Source: Scedosporium boydii
Taxonomy: Eukaryota > Ascomycota > Sordariomycetes > Microascales > Microascaceae
Direction of reading: 5' to 3'
NCBI GenBank assembly: GCA_002221725.1
Contig: NJFT01000088.1
Coordinates: 1 to 64,000, forward strand
DNA: 64,000 bases
Below the pieces are notes generated by a model, which was not told the origin of the DNA, ran no database searches, and saw only the letters and a list, made by a program, of their open reading frames with translations. The first letter of the stretch is position 1. Each line of letters opens with the position of its first letter. The position numbers and the translations under genes are program-made. Shown here piece by piece: positions 31,822-42,619 of the stretch.

Positions 31822-33848
31822 TTACGTGGGCTGGCTTGTGACAGCATCACTACAAGCCTGTAGATGCTCCCTAAAACTTGACACCAGACGACGAAACTCG
31901 TCCTTCACCTCGTCCGGCGAGGCCGTCCCGCCCATCACGCTGTTTGAGGGTGGCAGAAGCTCTTGAAGGTGGAGCTGAAGGGAAGAGATTGGCTTCTCCA
32001 CCGAGGCGCCGAGAGCAGCGGTGGCGGCAGCCTCATCAACAGCGATGAAAATGGAAGGCTGCTCGCTCTCGGAAGGGCTGGCGCTCATGGGGTGGACAAC
32101 ATGGTCGAGGTTGCGCACGCTAGCAGGTGCCTCAAGGTCGAAAGGACCGCTCCCGATATCCGAGCGGGTCGAAGGGGCGTCCGAGTCTGCTGACGATGGA
32201 CGGTCAATTACCGGAATTGTTTCATCCAGATCGATGAGGCTCACGGCTGACGCGCTGTTAGTTGAGCTTACTGGAGAACGGTCAGGACCCCCGCCCCCAC
32301 CGGGGTGTAGGGTGTTCGAGTGTATGGAGGCCGGCGCGGGATGCTTTGGAGCGGACAGAATCGCCGTCGCGAAAGTCCAGTCTTGGGTCCGCCGGTAATC
32401 CTCCCACACCGAAGTGGCGGCATTATTTGGGACTTGGAGCTCGGGATTGGCGTATGGGGCATTTCCTCCCGCAGGAGCGAATACAGGGAAGGCCCAGTCC
32501 TGCGTTCGGCGCTGGTCATCCCTGCCCGGTGAGTTCCCGGAGAATGGGCGCGGTTTGATCGTCTCTAAGTCCACGAATGTTTCCAACTCACCGCCTTCGA
32601 GGGATAAATCTAGATCGATTAGCGACTCGCGTGCAGGAACCTGTTCCGAGCTCTCCCTAAGCGGCAAGTCCGATGCCGGGGGGGCTTCGGGTCTAAAGAA
32701 GGCAGCGCGAATGTTGTCCTTGTAGTTAGACATCGTGTTTGGATCGAAGACCCTCTCAAGTGGGCCCTTGAACTCTTTCATTTGTGCGGGTCGGCGGCGG
32801 CGGCCTTGCAGACGCGGCGAATGCCTGGGGAGAACACCGGGGCCGGGGCCGTAGGCATCGAACACAGCTTGTGCATCCGTTGCGTTGCCGAATGAAATTC
32901 TTGCTACCCGGCTCTTATGGGTATCAAAATCCCGCTCGTCTTCAACGGGTGATGAGTCTGGGGGCCATCCGCAGAGAAGAGGGATTGTCGAGCGCCACCC
33001 TGGGCCGCCCAGAGCTTGTAGGCGTGGACGAGCTCACGAAGCGAGACTGTCGGGTATTCATCATGCGAGTTGAATATATAGGGGTGCTTCTGTACGTCCT
33101 CGATAGGGGGCCGTTGCGCTGGGTCCTCTACCATGCAGTACGCAACAAGACCCTTCAAATGCGGTGAATATCGATCGCCCTGGAGCCTTGGACAATTCTG
33201 CTTCAGATAAGCACCGAATTTGGGTAGATCGATCCTTGTAGTGGCGTTGGGTGGCAGGCCCGAAGCGACCTCATAAGCCATCGAGCCAAACGCCCAGATA
33301 TCGACCTCCGTCCCGTAGGACACAGCCGAGTCGAAAAGCTCGGGGGCCATCCACTGGAGAGTGCCCGTGACGGTGTTTCTCTTGTCAGACTTGGTTTGGA
33401 TGATCCCTGCGACGCCAAAGTCGCAGAGTTGAACTCCCCCAGCTTCAGTGACTAGGATATTTGCGCACTTGATATCCCGATGGATGATACCGCGCTTATG
33501 GACCCAGTAGACGGCCTCCGCGACTTCCCTCAGGATAGGAATTATCCACCTCTCCGATAACCCGCCCGCTGGCCGCATTAGGGACGCGACGCTGCCACTA
33601 GCGCAGTATTCCGTCACCATCCATACTGACTGGCCGACGAGGAGAGAATCGACGACAGTGTTTATATTCTTCGCGCCGCTCTGGCTAAGCAGCTTGAGTG
33701 TTTATATTTCTCTGAGGATATCCCCGAACGTGTCGGCAGCACCGGGGACGAGGCCGTCACCTTCCTCGATACTGATTATCTTGACGGCGACGATCCGACT
33801 TGCCCTTAATGCTAGGCGGCTCTGGCGGATAAAGGTCAAGGGTGGCCA
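31822..33848 (-). pseudogene. Ste20/GCK-type protein kinase with disrupted reading frame
   Basis: Strong kinase similarity but not translatable as it stands. From 33848 the frame gives I-V-A-V-K-I-I (ATP lysine) and then TAA at 33702-33704 inside the alphaC region, where relatives read R-E-I-N-T-L-K. The frame then continues with M-V-T-E-Y-C, H-R-D-I-K-C-A-N, C-D-F-G-V-A, T-L-Q-W-M-A-P-E and V-D-I-W-A-F-G. No glycine-rich loop is found upstream of the lysine; a TGA sits at 33849-33851. Near 32960-32964 a run of five G needs one more base to pass into the tail frame, which reads P-P-D-S-S-P-V-E-D-E-R-D-F-D and runs to TGA/TAA-type stop at 31822. The tail has two copies of R-R-T-Q-D-W and of S-L-I-D-L-D. 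Such kinases act in septation and polarity. One lesion is in a homopolymer; the TAA is not. Confidence 0.65.
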
Positions 33849-35010
33849 TCAATTACGTGCCCCATAGGGTGGGCTTGGAGACGGGGAGGCGGGTGAGCTA
33901 AGGACAACGGAGAAGGCGATCCACATCCTCTACTGACTAAGCCTCAACTGTTTACAATAATGATTATTTGTCTGCATCTTGAAGGGGACGACGATTTACT
34001 TCGGAAACGGGCCGCGAGGCGGTCGGAACGGCAGAACGCAGGGATGACTTCGGGTCCTCCTCTCTCTTAAGGTAGCCGGGGAGGTTCGAGGACTCAAGTC
34101 AGCTATGGCTTACAATGGGGAGTTGTGAGAGGAGTTGATTGAGGCGTGGCGCCAAGCTCAAACAAGCCCAGAAATTAGGTTTGAGACAGTTGTTCAATTG
34201 GGAAGAATCAGATGAATATTAAAATTGGATCCATTTCATATTCTGATCTTCTCGAAAGTTTATTACGGAAGTATGTTTCTTTTCCGTAGCCTAGGAGATG
34301 GACCATACTCGTATTACGAAGTGGGTAGACCTCAGTTGGGCGATGGAATACGAGTACTAAATCAGACAGAAGAACCATTGCGATACGAGAGACATGGGCA
34401 CCGTAACGAGGAGAGATCCAAGACAATATGCACGGAATTTCAACTTGGAAAAGTGCCGCCGGCACGTCAAGCAAGGACGGAGAGGAAATAGACGGCCCGT
34501 TCCAAGAGCGGAAGTCATGTCGCGAAGGCGACCTGGCTCGAGGCGCTCGGTGATATTAAATCGCATCCGCAAACTTGAAGCTACCGAATGGCATGGGAAA
34601 ATTCACGAACGAGAGAACGAGACTTGTCCTTCCAAAGGAGTCTTGTCTAGGAAGTAGGCGGTTGTCATGATGGAAAAGAGGCTCGCGCATTGGCGTGAAT
34701 ACAGCCAGTTGAAGTGATCCTGGGGAAGTTTAATGCTACCAGGCTTCCTTGCCTACAAAAATCAAAAATTGCCGGTGGCAAACGCATTCACTCCCTCCTC
34801 TACGTAGGATAAGGGAATCTGGACAGCTGGCGATTCCAACGGCGAAGTATCACGCAGGGGCTAGGGACAGGGCCAACGTCAAATTTGGCTTCAATGGCGT
34901 TTTTCATTACCAAAGATTACGGTCCACGCGTTGAGTGGTTATCGTGGCAGAGCCAATTGAGTTGGAGCAGTTGTAAAAATAGGGGTTCAAGGGGTTTTTC
35001 TTGCTTGGCA

Positions 35011-35029
35011 GGGGGGGGGGGGGGGGGGG
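35011..35029. repeat. Poly-G tract (19 G)
   Basis: Nineteen uninterrupted G residues, again preceded by GGCA as at 15355. Intergenic. Confidence 0.9.
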
Positions 35030-36252
35030 TGTTATTGGATGGAGTATTATTAGTCCCAATCATTGATCTGTTTGGCCACGGCGCTTGGCGAGAGATTGAG
35101 ATCGAGGTTAGCCTGGTATTAGTATCGATATTAACTTATCAGAGATGGACCCGGTCATCAATCTGTTCTGGCTCGAATCCAGTCTAATCTTGATCTGCAT
35201 CTGCAGCGCGGTGGGCCGTGTGATAATGTAGTACCACTCCAAACCTGGGATGAAGGAGGCTTCGGTCCCTTGTTGTTCGTTTTCCTTGAAGCTATTCATG
35301 AACCCTGGCTCCAACAAGAGGTGAGATATTCGATCTGGGCTGGAGCCCAATCTGTGCAGGCTATTGTTACTTCGTACTTCGTAGTCTTCATTGACCGCTG
35401 AAAGATCAAGGAGGGTTCACCAAATCCATTAGTGCTGTGAAGTAATTAGCCCCTAGAATCAGTCAATTGAAGTTTGAGCCGTTTCTGGATCCTCATTCGG
35501 CCATGGCGTCTCGTCAGGGGCACATCTCAATATGCATCAATGATAGATATCCTCTTCAGTTACATTGGAACGACAGGTGCGGCTCGTCTGGAGACATCGT
35601 TACTTCGTGGTTTGTCCTTGTCTCGTTCAATCATTTTCGCAGGTGTTTTTCCCGTCGAAGAAATTTCTATTTCCCTTTTCGGGAAGCTGTCTCCTTCCTC
35701 GAGTCTCTTCCCCCCCACCCCCCCGGTCCCCTTGGACCTGCTCACTCCTTGCGTTGGGCAGATAGCCACTGGGTTTGCCTTCAAACAAGGAGATCGTGAT
35801 CGGCCTTTTGATCCCTCTCCCTTTCCGTCAAAGAAACTTCACAACCCTCTCGAACACACTCTTCCGTGAAACGAAACGAAACGAACCACAGCGATCTCAC
35901 TCTGCAGTCCACACGCTCCCATCCCTCGTGAATACAGACCAAACCGTGGCGGCGGCAACTCTTAAAGAGACACCATCACCAAGACAAAACCTGCCTTCCT
36001 TACTTTTCTTCTCCTCCCTTGCCCCACCTAACTCGCCCCTCGCGTCGCAGTTGAACAGCGCGGTCTTCCGCAAACAAGTCTAAGACCTGCTCCTCTTCGT
36101 GTGTGGTCGAGTTGCAAAGAACCTTCTCCGGCCCCGAGAGTTTCGTACGGAGTCTGTTAGCGAGCTCGGCTGTGAGCAGGAAGGGGAACGGCGCATTCGC
36201 CAAGCTGTCACCTGCGAGGTTGTGTCTGTGGACGTTCTCAGATACTGTTGCA

Positions 36253-36270
36253 GTTGCAATTAATTGCAAC
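36253..36270. repeat. 18-bp perfect palindrome GTTGCAATTAATTGCAAC
   Basis: The two 9-nt halves are exact reverse complements, with no spacer. It lies in a gene-free stretch about 1.3 kb upstream of the mannosyltransferase start. A related ATTGCAATTAT sequence recurs near 36433. Confidence 0.85.
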
Positions 36271-37594
36271 TCTGCGCGTGAAAAGCCCCGAACAACACAC
36301 GCTCGAGGTTTGCAAGGCTTAAGATCTCCATATCCCCACTTGCTGAAGTACTTTGCACTTCGCCCTCGATCGACATATTTGAGCGCAGCTTGCTTATTAG
36401 TGGGGATCAAATTAGAAGCCAACAGAGATTGATTGCAATTATTATCAGCAGCGCAGTGGGGGTTAATTCCCTGAGGAACAAATACCAAGCACTAGTACAC
36501 GCTATTCCAAGTGCAGTACTTCGTACAAGGGTTACAGGGGCATCAATCAGCGCAGGTATTGACGCCCGGACAGGCCTGGCACTGTCCAATTGTCACCACT
36601 TCAGACCGGGACCCGCAATTGTATGAAAGTACGAGAGTACGGAGCAATTCTTGGAAACAGCCAAGAACCGAGAGAGGCCAGGGGAGAAACCGAGAAAGAA
36701 GACAAGATTGCGAAAAGGGAAATTTTCAAGTTTCGAGCAAGAGTCCCCACAAAACTTGACAGCAAAAATCTTGAGAGATTCGTCACCTCGAACAACCAAC
36801 GACGGCACCAACAGAAGTTTGCCGTTGTTCCTCCCGCTGCCGGACTCAGACGAGGACAGCTTGAACGGACCAGAAACCGCGGACCAGACGCCGCCAGCTG
36901 GTGCGCCGATAAGATTACGAGGCCCTCAAGCACCTGCCGTTTTCACCTCAATCCATTGATCCAGGTCCTCAATTCTTCGTATTGTCCTGTTGTCCCCATC
37001 CTGCCCCCGTCCAACTGCTCTCAGGCCTAGTGTAGTTGATTCAGTCCCCACTACCGCCACCCTTTCTCACCATTCCAACGCTTCCACTCGTCCACCAAAA
37101 AATAAAAAACGGATTCCTTAGCGTGCTGGTTCCAGATTGGCCTTTTCGAGCGCCAACCTGGTCCCATCCCGCTTCCGGCATTTTTTCCAAACTGGCGACC
37201 TCACAGGAATCCGGAGTGGCTTCCACTTCCTCCTTCAGCGACCGCAAAGCGAAATCCCATCACCGTCGCCGATCCTCCGTTCACTTGACTGTCGGCCCTC
37301 CGGACCAGAAGAGGTCCGCTCAGTACCTAACTGCTGATTCGCTTCCTCCCATTCCCGGTATGTCTCAGAATGCTCCATCCCAGCTGCTACTGCTTTACGA
37401 TGTACCTCGATTTTGATGTCGTACTATCCTCATGTTACCATCATTAATTGCCCTGGATCCCCTATCTTCGCCTCCCTCTATTTCCCTTTTCAACCTCAGC
37501 GTAATCCTCCTTCAGGAACTACCAAGGCATCATTCTTTGCGGCTCCTTGTGTGTGTTTGCTTGAGTTATTCCGTCTCCCTGTCCCCGGCGACCC

Positions 37595-39376
37595 ATGTCT
37601 CCACGCCGGAACAACTCGAAGGCGGTGGTGGTAGGAGATGGCCAAGGAGGAAGTAGGAGGGAGTACGAAGCCGAGCTGCCACAACCTGCGGAATCCTCCC
37701 GACAAATAACAGCTGCCGCCCGACTGCCGCCCTCACGCTCTAGCACACTCTTGGCTTCACCCTATACTAATCAGTTGCCCCCGAATCCAGGTACACCCGC
37801 GACGCCCATGCCGTTATCACGAAGCCCTTCTCCAGCCCTGGGCGGAGGTGGCTGGTCGAGCCCCGGACTCCACACACCCAGCGGTCGATCGAGCCCTGCC
37901 TCGGGTATACTTGCAGCTCCCGAGAGCTGGAAGTCAGTGAGCGCCTCGACGCTGACCCCGCCCGTCTCGAGTAGGAATCGAGGGTTCTTCAGCCGACACA
38001 TTCGAAAGATTTCGAGTAGCTTACCGCAGTTCCGACCCGAACATCACACATATGCTCAAAAAGAGAAGCTTGGTCGCGGCCAATGGTCCCCGCGGGGGTT
38101 TAAGCCCATGTTGGTGGTTAGGAATATATTATCACGCATGAACAGGAAGCTAAAGATAAGGTTATTGATGGCCTTGGTCCTCTTCCTGCTCGTGCTTGCG
38201 TGGTACCTCTCACGTAGGTTCCACCAACCCTGAACACTCTCGTCTCTTACCACGAGTCGGACCGAATGATCCTCGCGCAACACCGATTCATGAGCCGTAA
38301 ATACGTGTGTGACTAACTTTCTATCAACTTACAGCGCTCCCCTACTACTTCAGGAGATCCGAAAAGTTCGGCGGTGGTAAGAAGTTCGTTATAGTGCTCG
38401 GCGCAAATGTTGGTGGAGGAGTGATGGACTGGAAGGGAGCCCGCGAGTGGGCTATCGAACGTGACAGCATTAGGAATAAGAAGAAGTACGTTGCGAGGCG
38501 GGGTTACGAGCTCGAGATTGTCGACATGAGGAAGAGGAAGAAGTACGCCCACGAGTGGCGCGAGGGTTGGCAAAAGATTGACTACCTACGGGCGGCGATG
38601 CGCAAGTATCCCGATGCCGAGTGGTAAGCTCTCTCCCCCTTTCCCTTTTTCGTTCCCTTGGGCGGAACGACGTGGTCCCCGAGTTCCGTTGTGTGACTGA
38701 CGGCGTTGATAGGTTCTGGTGGCTCGATCTCAACACCTACATAATGGAACCCACGTACACGCTTCAGGAACACATCTTTAAGAACCTCGAAAAGAACGTT
38801 TACCGCGATATAAACGAATACAACCCCCTCAACATCTCTCATCCTTTTACCGAAAAATATTTGAGCGAATCCGACCGAAGCCCAGTCGGCGACGGTAACC
38901 CCGACTCGATCAACCTTCTCCTAGCTCAGGACTGTTCCGGCTTCAACCTCGGATCCTTCATGGTCCGCAGAAGTGAGTGGACGACCCAGCTCTTGGACGT
39001 ATGGTGGGACCCCGTCGCATACGAGCAGCGCCACATGTCTTGGGACCATGCCGAGCAGGACGCCCTCGAAGAGCTATACACGAATCATCCTTGGGTGAGG
39101 AAGCACACGGCCTTCCTACCCCAGCGCAAGATCAACAGCTTCCCACCCGGTGCCTGCGCCGATAACGGACCCAATCCCCGATGGCACTACGATCAGAAGG
39201 ATCGCGATTTTCTCGTTAACATGGCAGGCTGCGAATGGGGCCGAGACTGCTGGGGCGAGATATACCAGTACCGCGAGCTCAGCTACTACCTCAACAGGAA
39301 TCCCTGGGAGAGGTTCAAGGAGGATCTTGTGGCTGTAATCTGGTTCAAGATTACAGGCCAAAAGGTCAAGTTATAG
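37595..39376 (+). CDS. Golgi alpha-1,6-mannosyltransferase, GT34 (Mnn10/Mnn11 family)
   Basis: A 523-aa type II Golgi glycosyltransferase of the M-Pol II complex type, adding backbone alpha-1,6-mannose to N-glycans. Exons are 37595-38213, 38335-38623 and 38713-39376, with introns of 121 and 89 nt in phase. Residues 1 to about 185 are a Ser/Pro-rich, probably cytosolic tail, unusually long compared with yeast Mnn11. One signal anchor lies at about 187-206 (K-I-R-L-L-M-A-L-V-L-F-L-L-V-L-A-W). The catalytic domain shows V-I-V-L-G-A-N-V-G-G-G-V, H-E-W-R-E-G-W-Q-K, the nucleotide-sugar/metal site W-W-L-D-L-N-T-Y-I-M-E-P, Q-D-C-S-G-F-N-L-G-S-F and W-D-H-A-E-Q-D-A-L. The D-L-N replaces the D-x-D of other GT34 enzymes, as I recall for Mnn11-type members. 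The start is the first ATG of exon 1; it could be a few codons further in. Confidence 0.9.
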
Positions 39377-40577
39377 ACGCCGAAGTTCCTTTTACTCTTC
39401 TTCTCTCTTTTGCCAGGCGCTATTTGTCTCTCCCTAGGGCACGTAGCTTTTGTTTTCCCCCGGAATGCTTTCGCAGAATTTGCCTCGAGCTTCAGTACCC
39501 GAGAGGACGGCGTATTTTTCTCGATTGTTCCCGGCTGGACCCTTGAACAGAATTGGTGTTGCATCGGCTCTTTTGAAGCGACATCTGTCGATTCGGTTCT
39601 TGTTTGAAGGCGCCTTTACGGAGCAGAGCTGTTCCATCCCGTTTTTTACTACCTTTTTTCTTTTCTTCATCGGCAAAGAGAGAGGAGGATTTATTCTTTT
39701 ATTTTGGTTTTCTCCTGTACGACTGATTTCGCACTTGTCATATCAGTATACCCAATGCTTGCGACAGTAACGATTCCGGAACACTGGTAATGCCTTTGAA
39801 ACTGCATTGACGGATACAACAACACACAAAAGGGATAAAGAGGCTCGGCGCCGTGGATATATAATGTTACAATGTCATTTTTATTGCCGGCTTACTTTCC
39901 TTAAACTGGAAGCCTTTTTCTTGTCGGAAGCATATCTCTAGGGAACTTTATTTTTCGAGTCATGGTTCTTCTTTTGTCGTCGACGCTGGGTGTGTCGATG
40001 CTCTTTTACTTCTTGTTGTTCTTCTTCTTCTACTTGGTTCTTTTATTTTAGTTCTAGGAGGCGGATTGATTCGTTTTTTTTATGCTTTGCTTCTTCTCAA
40101 CCATTATCATTATTATCATTGCCTTGCCGGTCGTGGTCTATAAACAGGATGGGAGGAGTACGGATGTTTTGCGTCACAAGACAGAAGACGAAATAAAGAG
40201 AGAATGTTCGAAAAAAATAAAATCTGTACGAAGTCTCAAGAAATGCATCAAAGAGAAAATCATGCCAAAGTCATTACCCGAAGTAAGAGGCATCTTGAAC
40301 AACCTCCGTGACAAGGTATTTCTCCTGTGGCTGTCAGAGCTGCAGAAGACGGACGAAGTGTCGATCTTCGCCTCTTTGGGCCGGGAGCAGATGTGCATGA
40401 GCTCCTCCGGAGTCAAGCTTAATGAATCAGGTAGCATTCGGGACCAGAACGCAGAAATGGAAAGCTAGTGCATGAGTTCACATGCTCGGGTCTCGAGTTG
40501 CTTTGGAAATGTCGAGTCTACACTTCCGGCCGGGTCGATGGACTAAGTGACGAGTGAACTGTATCTGCTGCCCTCAC
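39377..40577. other. Intergenic, no gene seen (convergent 3' ends)
   Basis: About 1.2 kb between convergent genes. It is T-rich (39640-39720, 39985-40110). A 128-codon frame at 40082-40468 begins with a hydrophobic run but rests on simple repeats and has no homology signal; not called. Confidence 0.5.
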
Positions 40578-42619
40578 CTACATCTTCATCCCCTTCATCA
40601 CCTCCACCTCCAACCGTGTAAACCCATTCCCCAAATACCCAAATCTATTCCTCCTCCCCTCCCCCTCATAAACATACTCCCAATCCTCCCCCCTAAACTC
40701 CTCCAACATCTCAATAAAATGCAACCTACTCCCCGGATGCAAAGCCGTCACGGCCCCATCACCACCCGCCTTGTACCACGACCGGCAAGAACCGGCCCAC
40801 GCCGTCCGGGGCATGAAGGCGGTGACGTGCTCGGCGTAGTCGGCCACGGCGGCGTCGGAGGGCGTCATGGAGAGGATGCCTTCGGTCTGGCACTTGCGGA
40901 TGGCGCGGGCTATGTATGTTGCTATGTGTTCGCTGAGGGTGAAGACGTCGCCGTGGGAGATGGGGGCGTGGGGGCCGAGGAATTCTAGAGAGCCTTCGTT
41001 TTAGTACCTTCCCGCTGATGTGTGTTAGGTGGCATTGGGATGGTGATAGTGTGTCCTTGAGTCGGTTTTTGATACGTACTGAAGTAGTTCGGCATTCCGG
41101 CGATGCCTAGGGACATGTACGACGTGGGCGTCTCCTTCTTCCAAATATCTTGAAGGTTCCCTTTCCGCCCTACCACAGGGAACGGCGGCACAAACGAGTG
41201 ATCAAACCCCGTGGCACATATGACCGCATCCACATTCAAAACCTCTCCATTCTCAAGCTCAAACCCCTCCCTCGTAAACCTCCTAATCCCCTCCGTCACA
41301 ACCTCCACTTTCGGATCCCGCATCGCCTCCAAATACCCCGGCGCCGGCGTAAGCCTCCGACACCCGATAGGAAACTTAGGAATCAGCACCTCGCAGAGCC
41401 TCTCGTCGCCGCCGAGCATCGCGGCCATGTACTCCCTACACTTTTGTGCCGCCCATTCTTGCTGCGGCGAGGTGCGCATCAAGGATAGCGCGAACTTCAG
41501 GTTCGAGTCTGTGTCGAGAGCTTTGGTGAAGGTGTCGTAGAAGGTTGGGTCGGTTTTGAAGCGTTCGATTTGGGTGGGATTGAAGTTCTCGGAGGAGTCC
41601 ATTTCAATTTGGTTGATGATTGGGGCGGCGGCACCCATTTTCATGGTTTGGACGCGAGGGGGGAGGATCCATGTTGGAGTGCGGATGGGGTGATAGAGCT
41701 TTTTGGCATCTGTATAAGTCCTGTTAGATACTGGAAAGGAGACAAGGGGGATAGATGATAGGTTCGGTCTCCTGTTCCCTTGCTGGGGAAGATCGTACGT
41801 GATACTATTTGAGGGAGGACCTGGACGCCCGAGGCTCCGTTTCCAATGAGGGCGACTGCCTTCCCCTTGTACGTGAAGTCCTCCGGCCACGCCGCCGTAT
41901 GCACCATCCGCCCTTCAAACTCTTCTCGTCCAGGGATATCCGGCCACACCCAGTTGCTGTCACCAGAAACACACGTTAGTCTTTTGTTTCCTCCGGTTTT
42001 CTAAAGCCAGCTTCGAAACATCATTCCCTAGAAAGGGAGACGGAAACAAAGTGAACAAGGAGGGTCCCTACTTCAAGATCCCAGAAGCATCAATCAAAAA
42101 ATCCCCCTCATCCACAACCTCCCCTCCATCCCCCCTCTCCACCCTCACCTCCCACTTCGCTTTCTCCTCAAGCCACCTCACCCCACTCACCCTATGCCCC
42201 GTCCTAATCTCCCCCAACATCCCCTCTTCCTCGCAGATGTCCCTCAAATACCGGTGAATCTCCTCCGCCGACGCGAAAAAGTTCGTCCACTCAGGGTTCC
42301 TCCGCCAGCTGAATTGGTAGTTGTGGCTGGGCACATCGCACCTGCACCCGGGATACCGGTTCTCGAACCACGTGCCGCCAACGTCGGCGTTCTTCTCGTA
42401 TACGACGTGTGAGTAGGGGAGAGTGCCGAGGGTTTGGCGGAGGGTGCGGATCATGTTGATGCCGCTGGCGCCGGCGCCGATGGTTATGATGCGGAGGGGT
42501 CGGGGAGAGAAGAGAGGCGTTTCACGGATGGCATATTGATTGGTAGTGATGGGAGACATGGCGCTTCTGTTGGCGTCTTGGTGTTGGGAGAGTTTCGGCT
42601 GGGGTATTGTGCGGGACAT
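40578..42619 (-). CDS. Baeyer-Villiger-type flavin monooxygenase
   Basis: A 580-aa class B flavoprotein monooxygenase that uses FAD and NADPH to insert oxygen into ketones or oxidise heteroatoms. Exons are 42619-42072, 41956-41799, 41709-41080 and 40984-40578; all four join in phase through GT-AG introns of 115, 89 and 95 nt. Motifs in order: FAD Rossmann I-G-A-G-A-S-G (about residue 46), G-G-T-W-F-E-N-R-Y-P-G-C-R-C-D, the BVMO fingerprint F-E-G-R-M-V-H-T-A-A-W-P, the NADPH Rossmann I-G-N-G-A-S-G, and A-T-G-F-D near the C-terminal third. The ending A-W-A-G-S-C-R-S-W-Y-K and L-H-P-G-S-R-L-H-F is shared by fungal family members. No signal peptide; cytosolic. Substrate unknown; no secondary-metabolite backbone gene is visible nearby. 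Confidence 0.92.

Larger units (their letters stand above)
33849..37594. other. Gene-poor stretch, no gene seen
   Basis: About 3.7 kb upstream of the mannosyltransferase gene and of the broken kinase. It holds a 19-nt G tract (35011-35029), three TACTTCGTA copies (35368-35376, 35375-35383, 36517-36525) and an 18-bp palindrome (36253-36270). The last 500 bp are CT-rich, consistent with a promoter and 5' UTR of the gene at 37595. Confidence 0.5.

Noticed and set aside
36000..36488. 162-codon minus-strand frame
   Set aside because: No homology, contains the palindrome and simple sequence, and overlaps competing frames of similar size.
40082..40468. 128-codon frame with an N-terminal hydrophobic run
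   Set aside because: The hydrophobic start is a translated ATT/ATC simple repeat, there is no family similarity, and it lies in the 3' flank of the mannosyltransferase gene.
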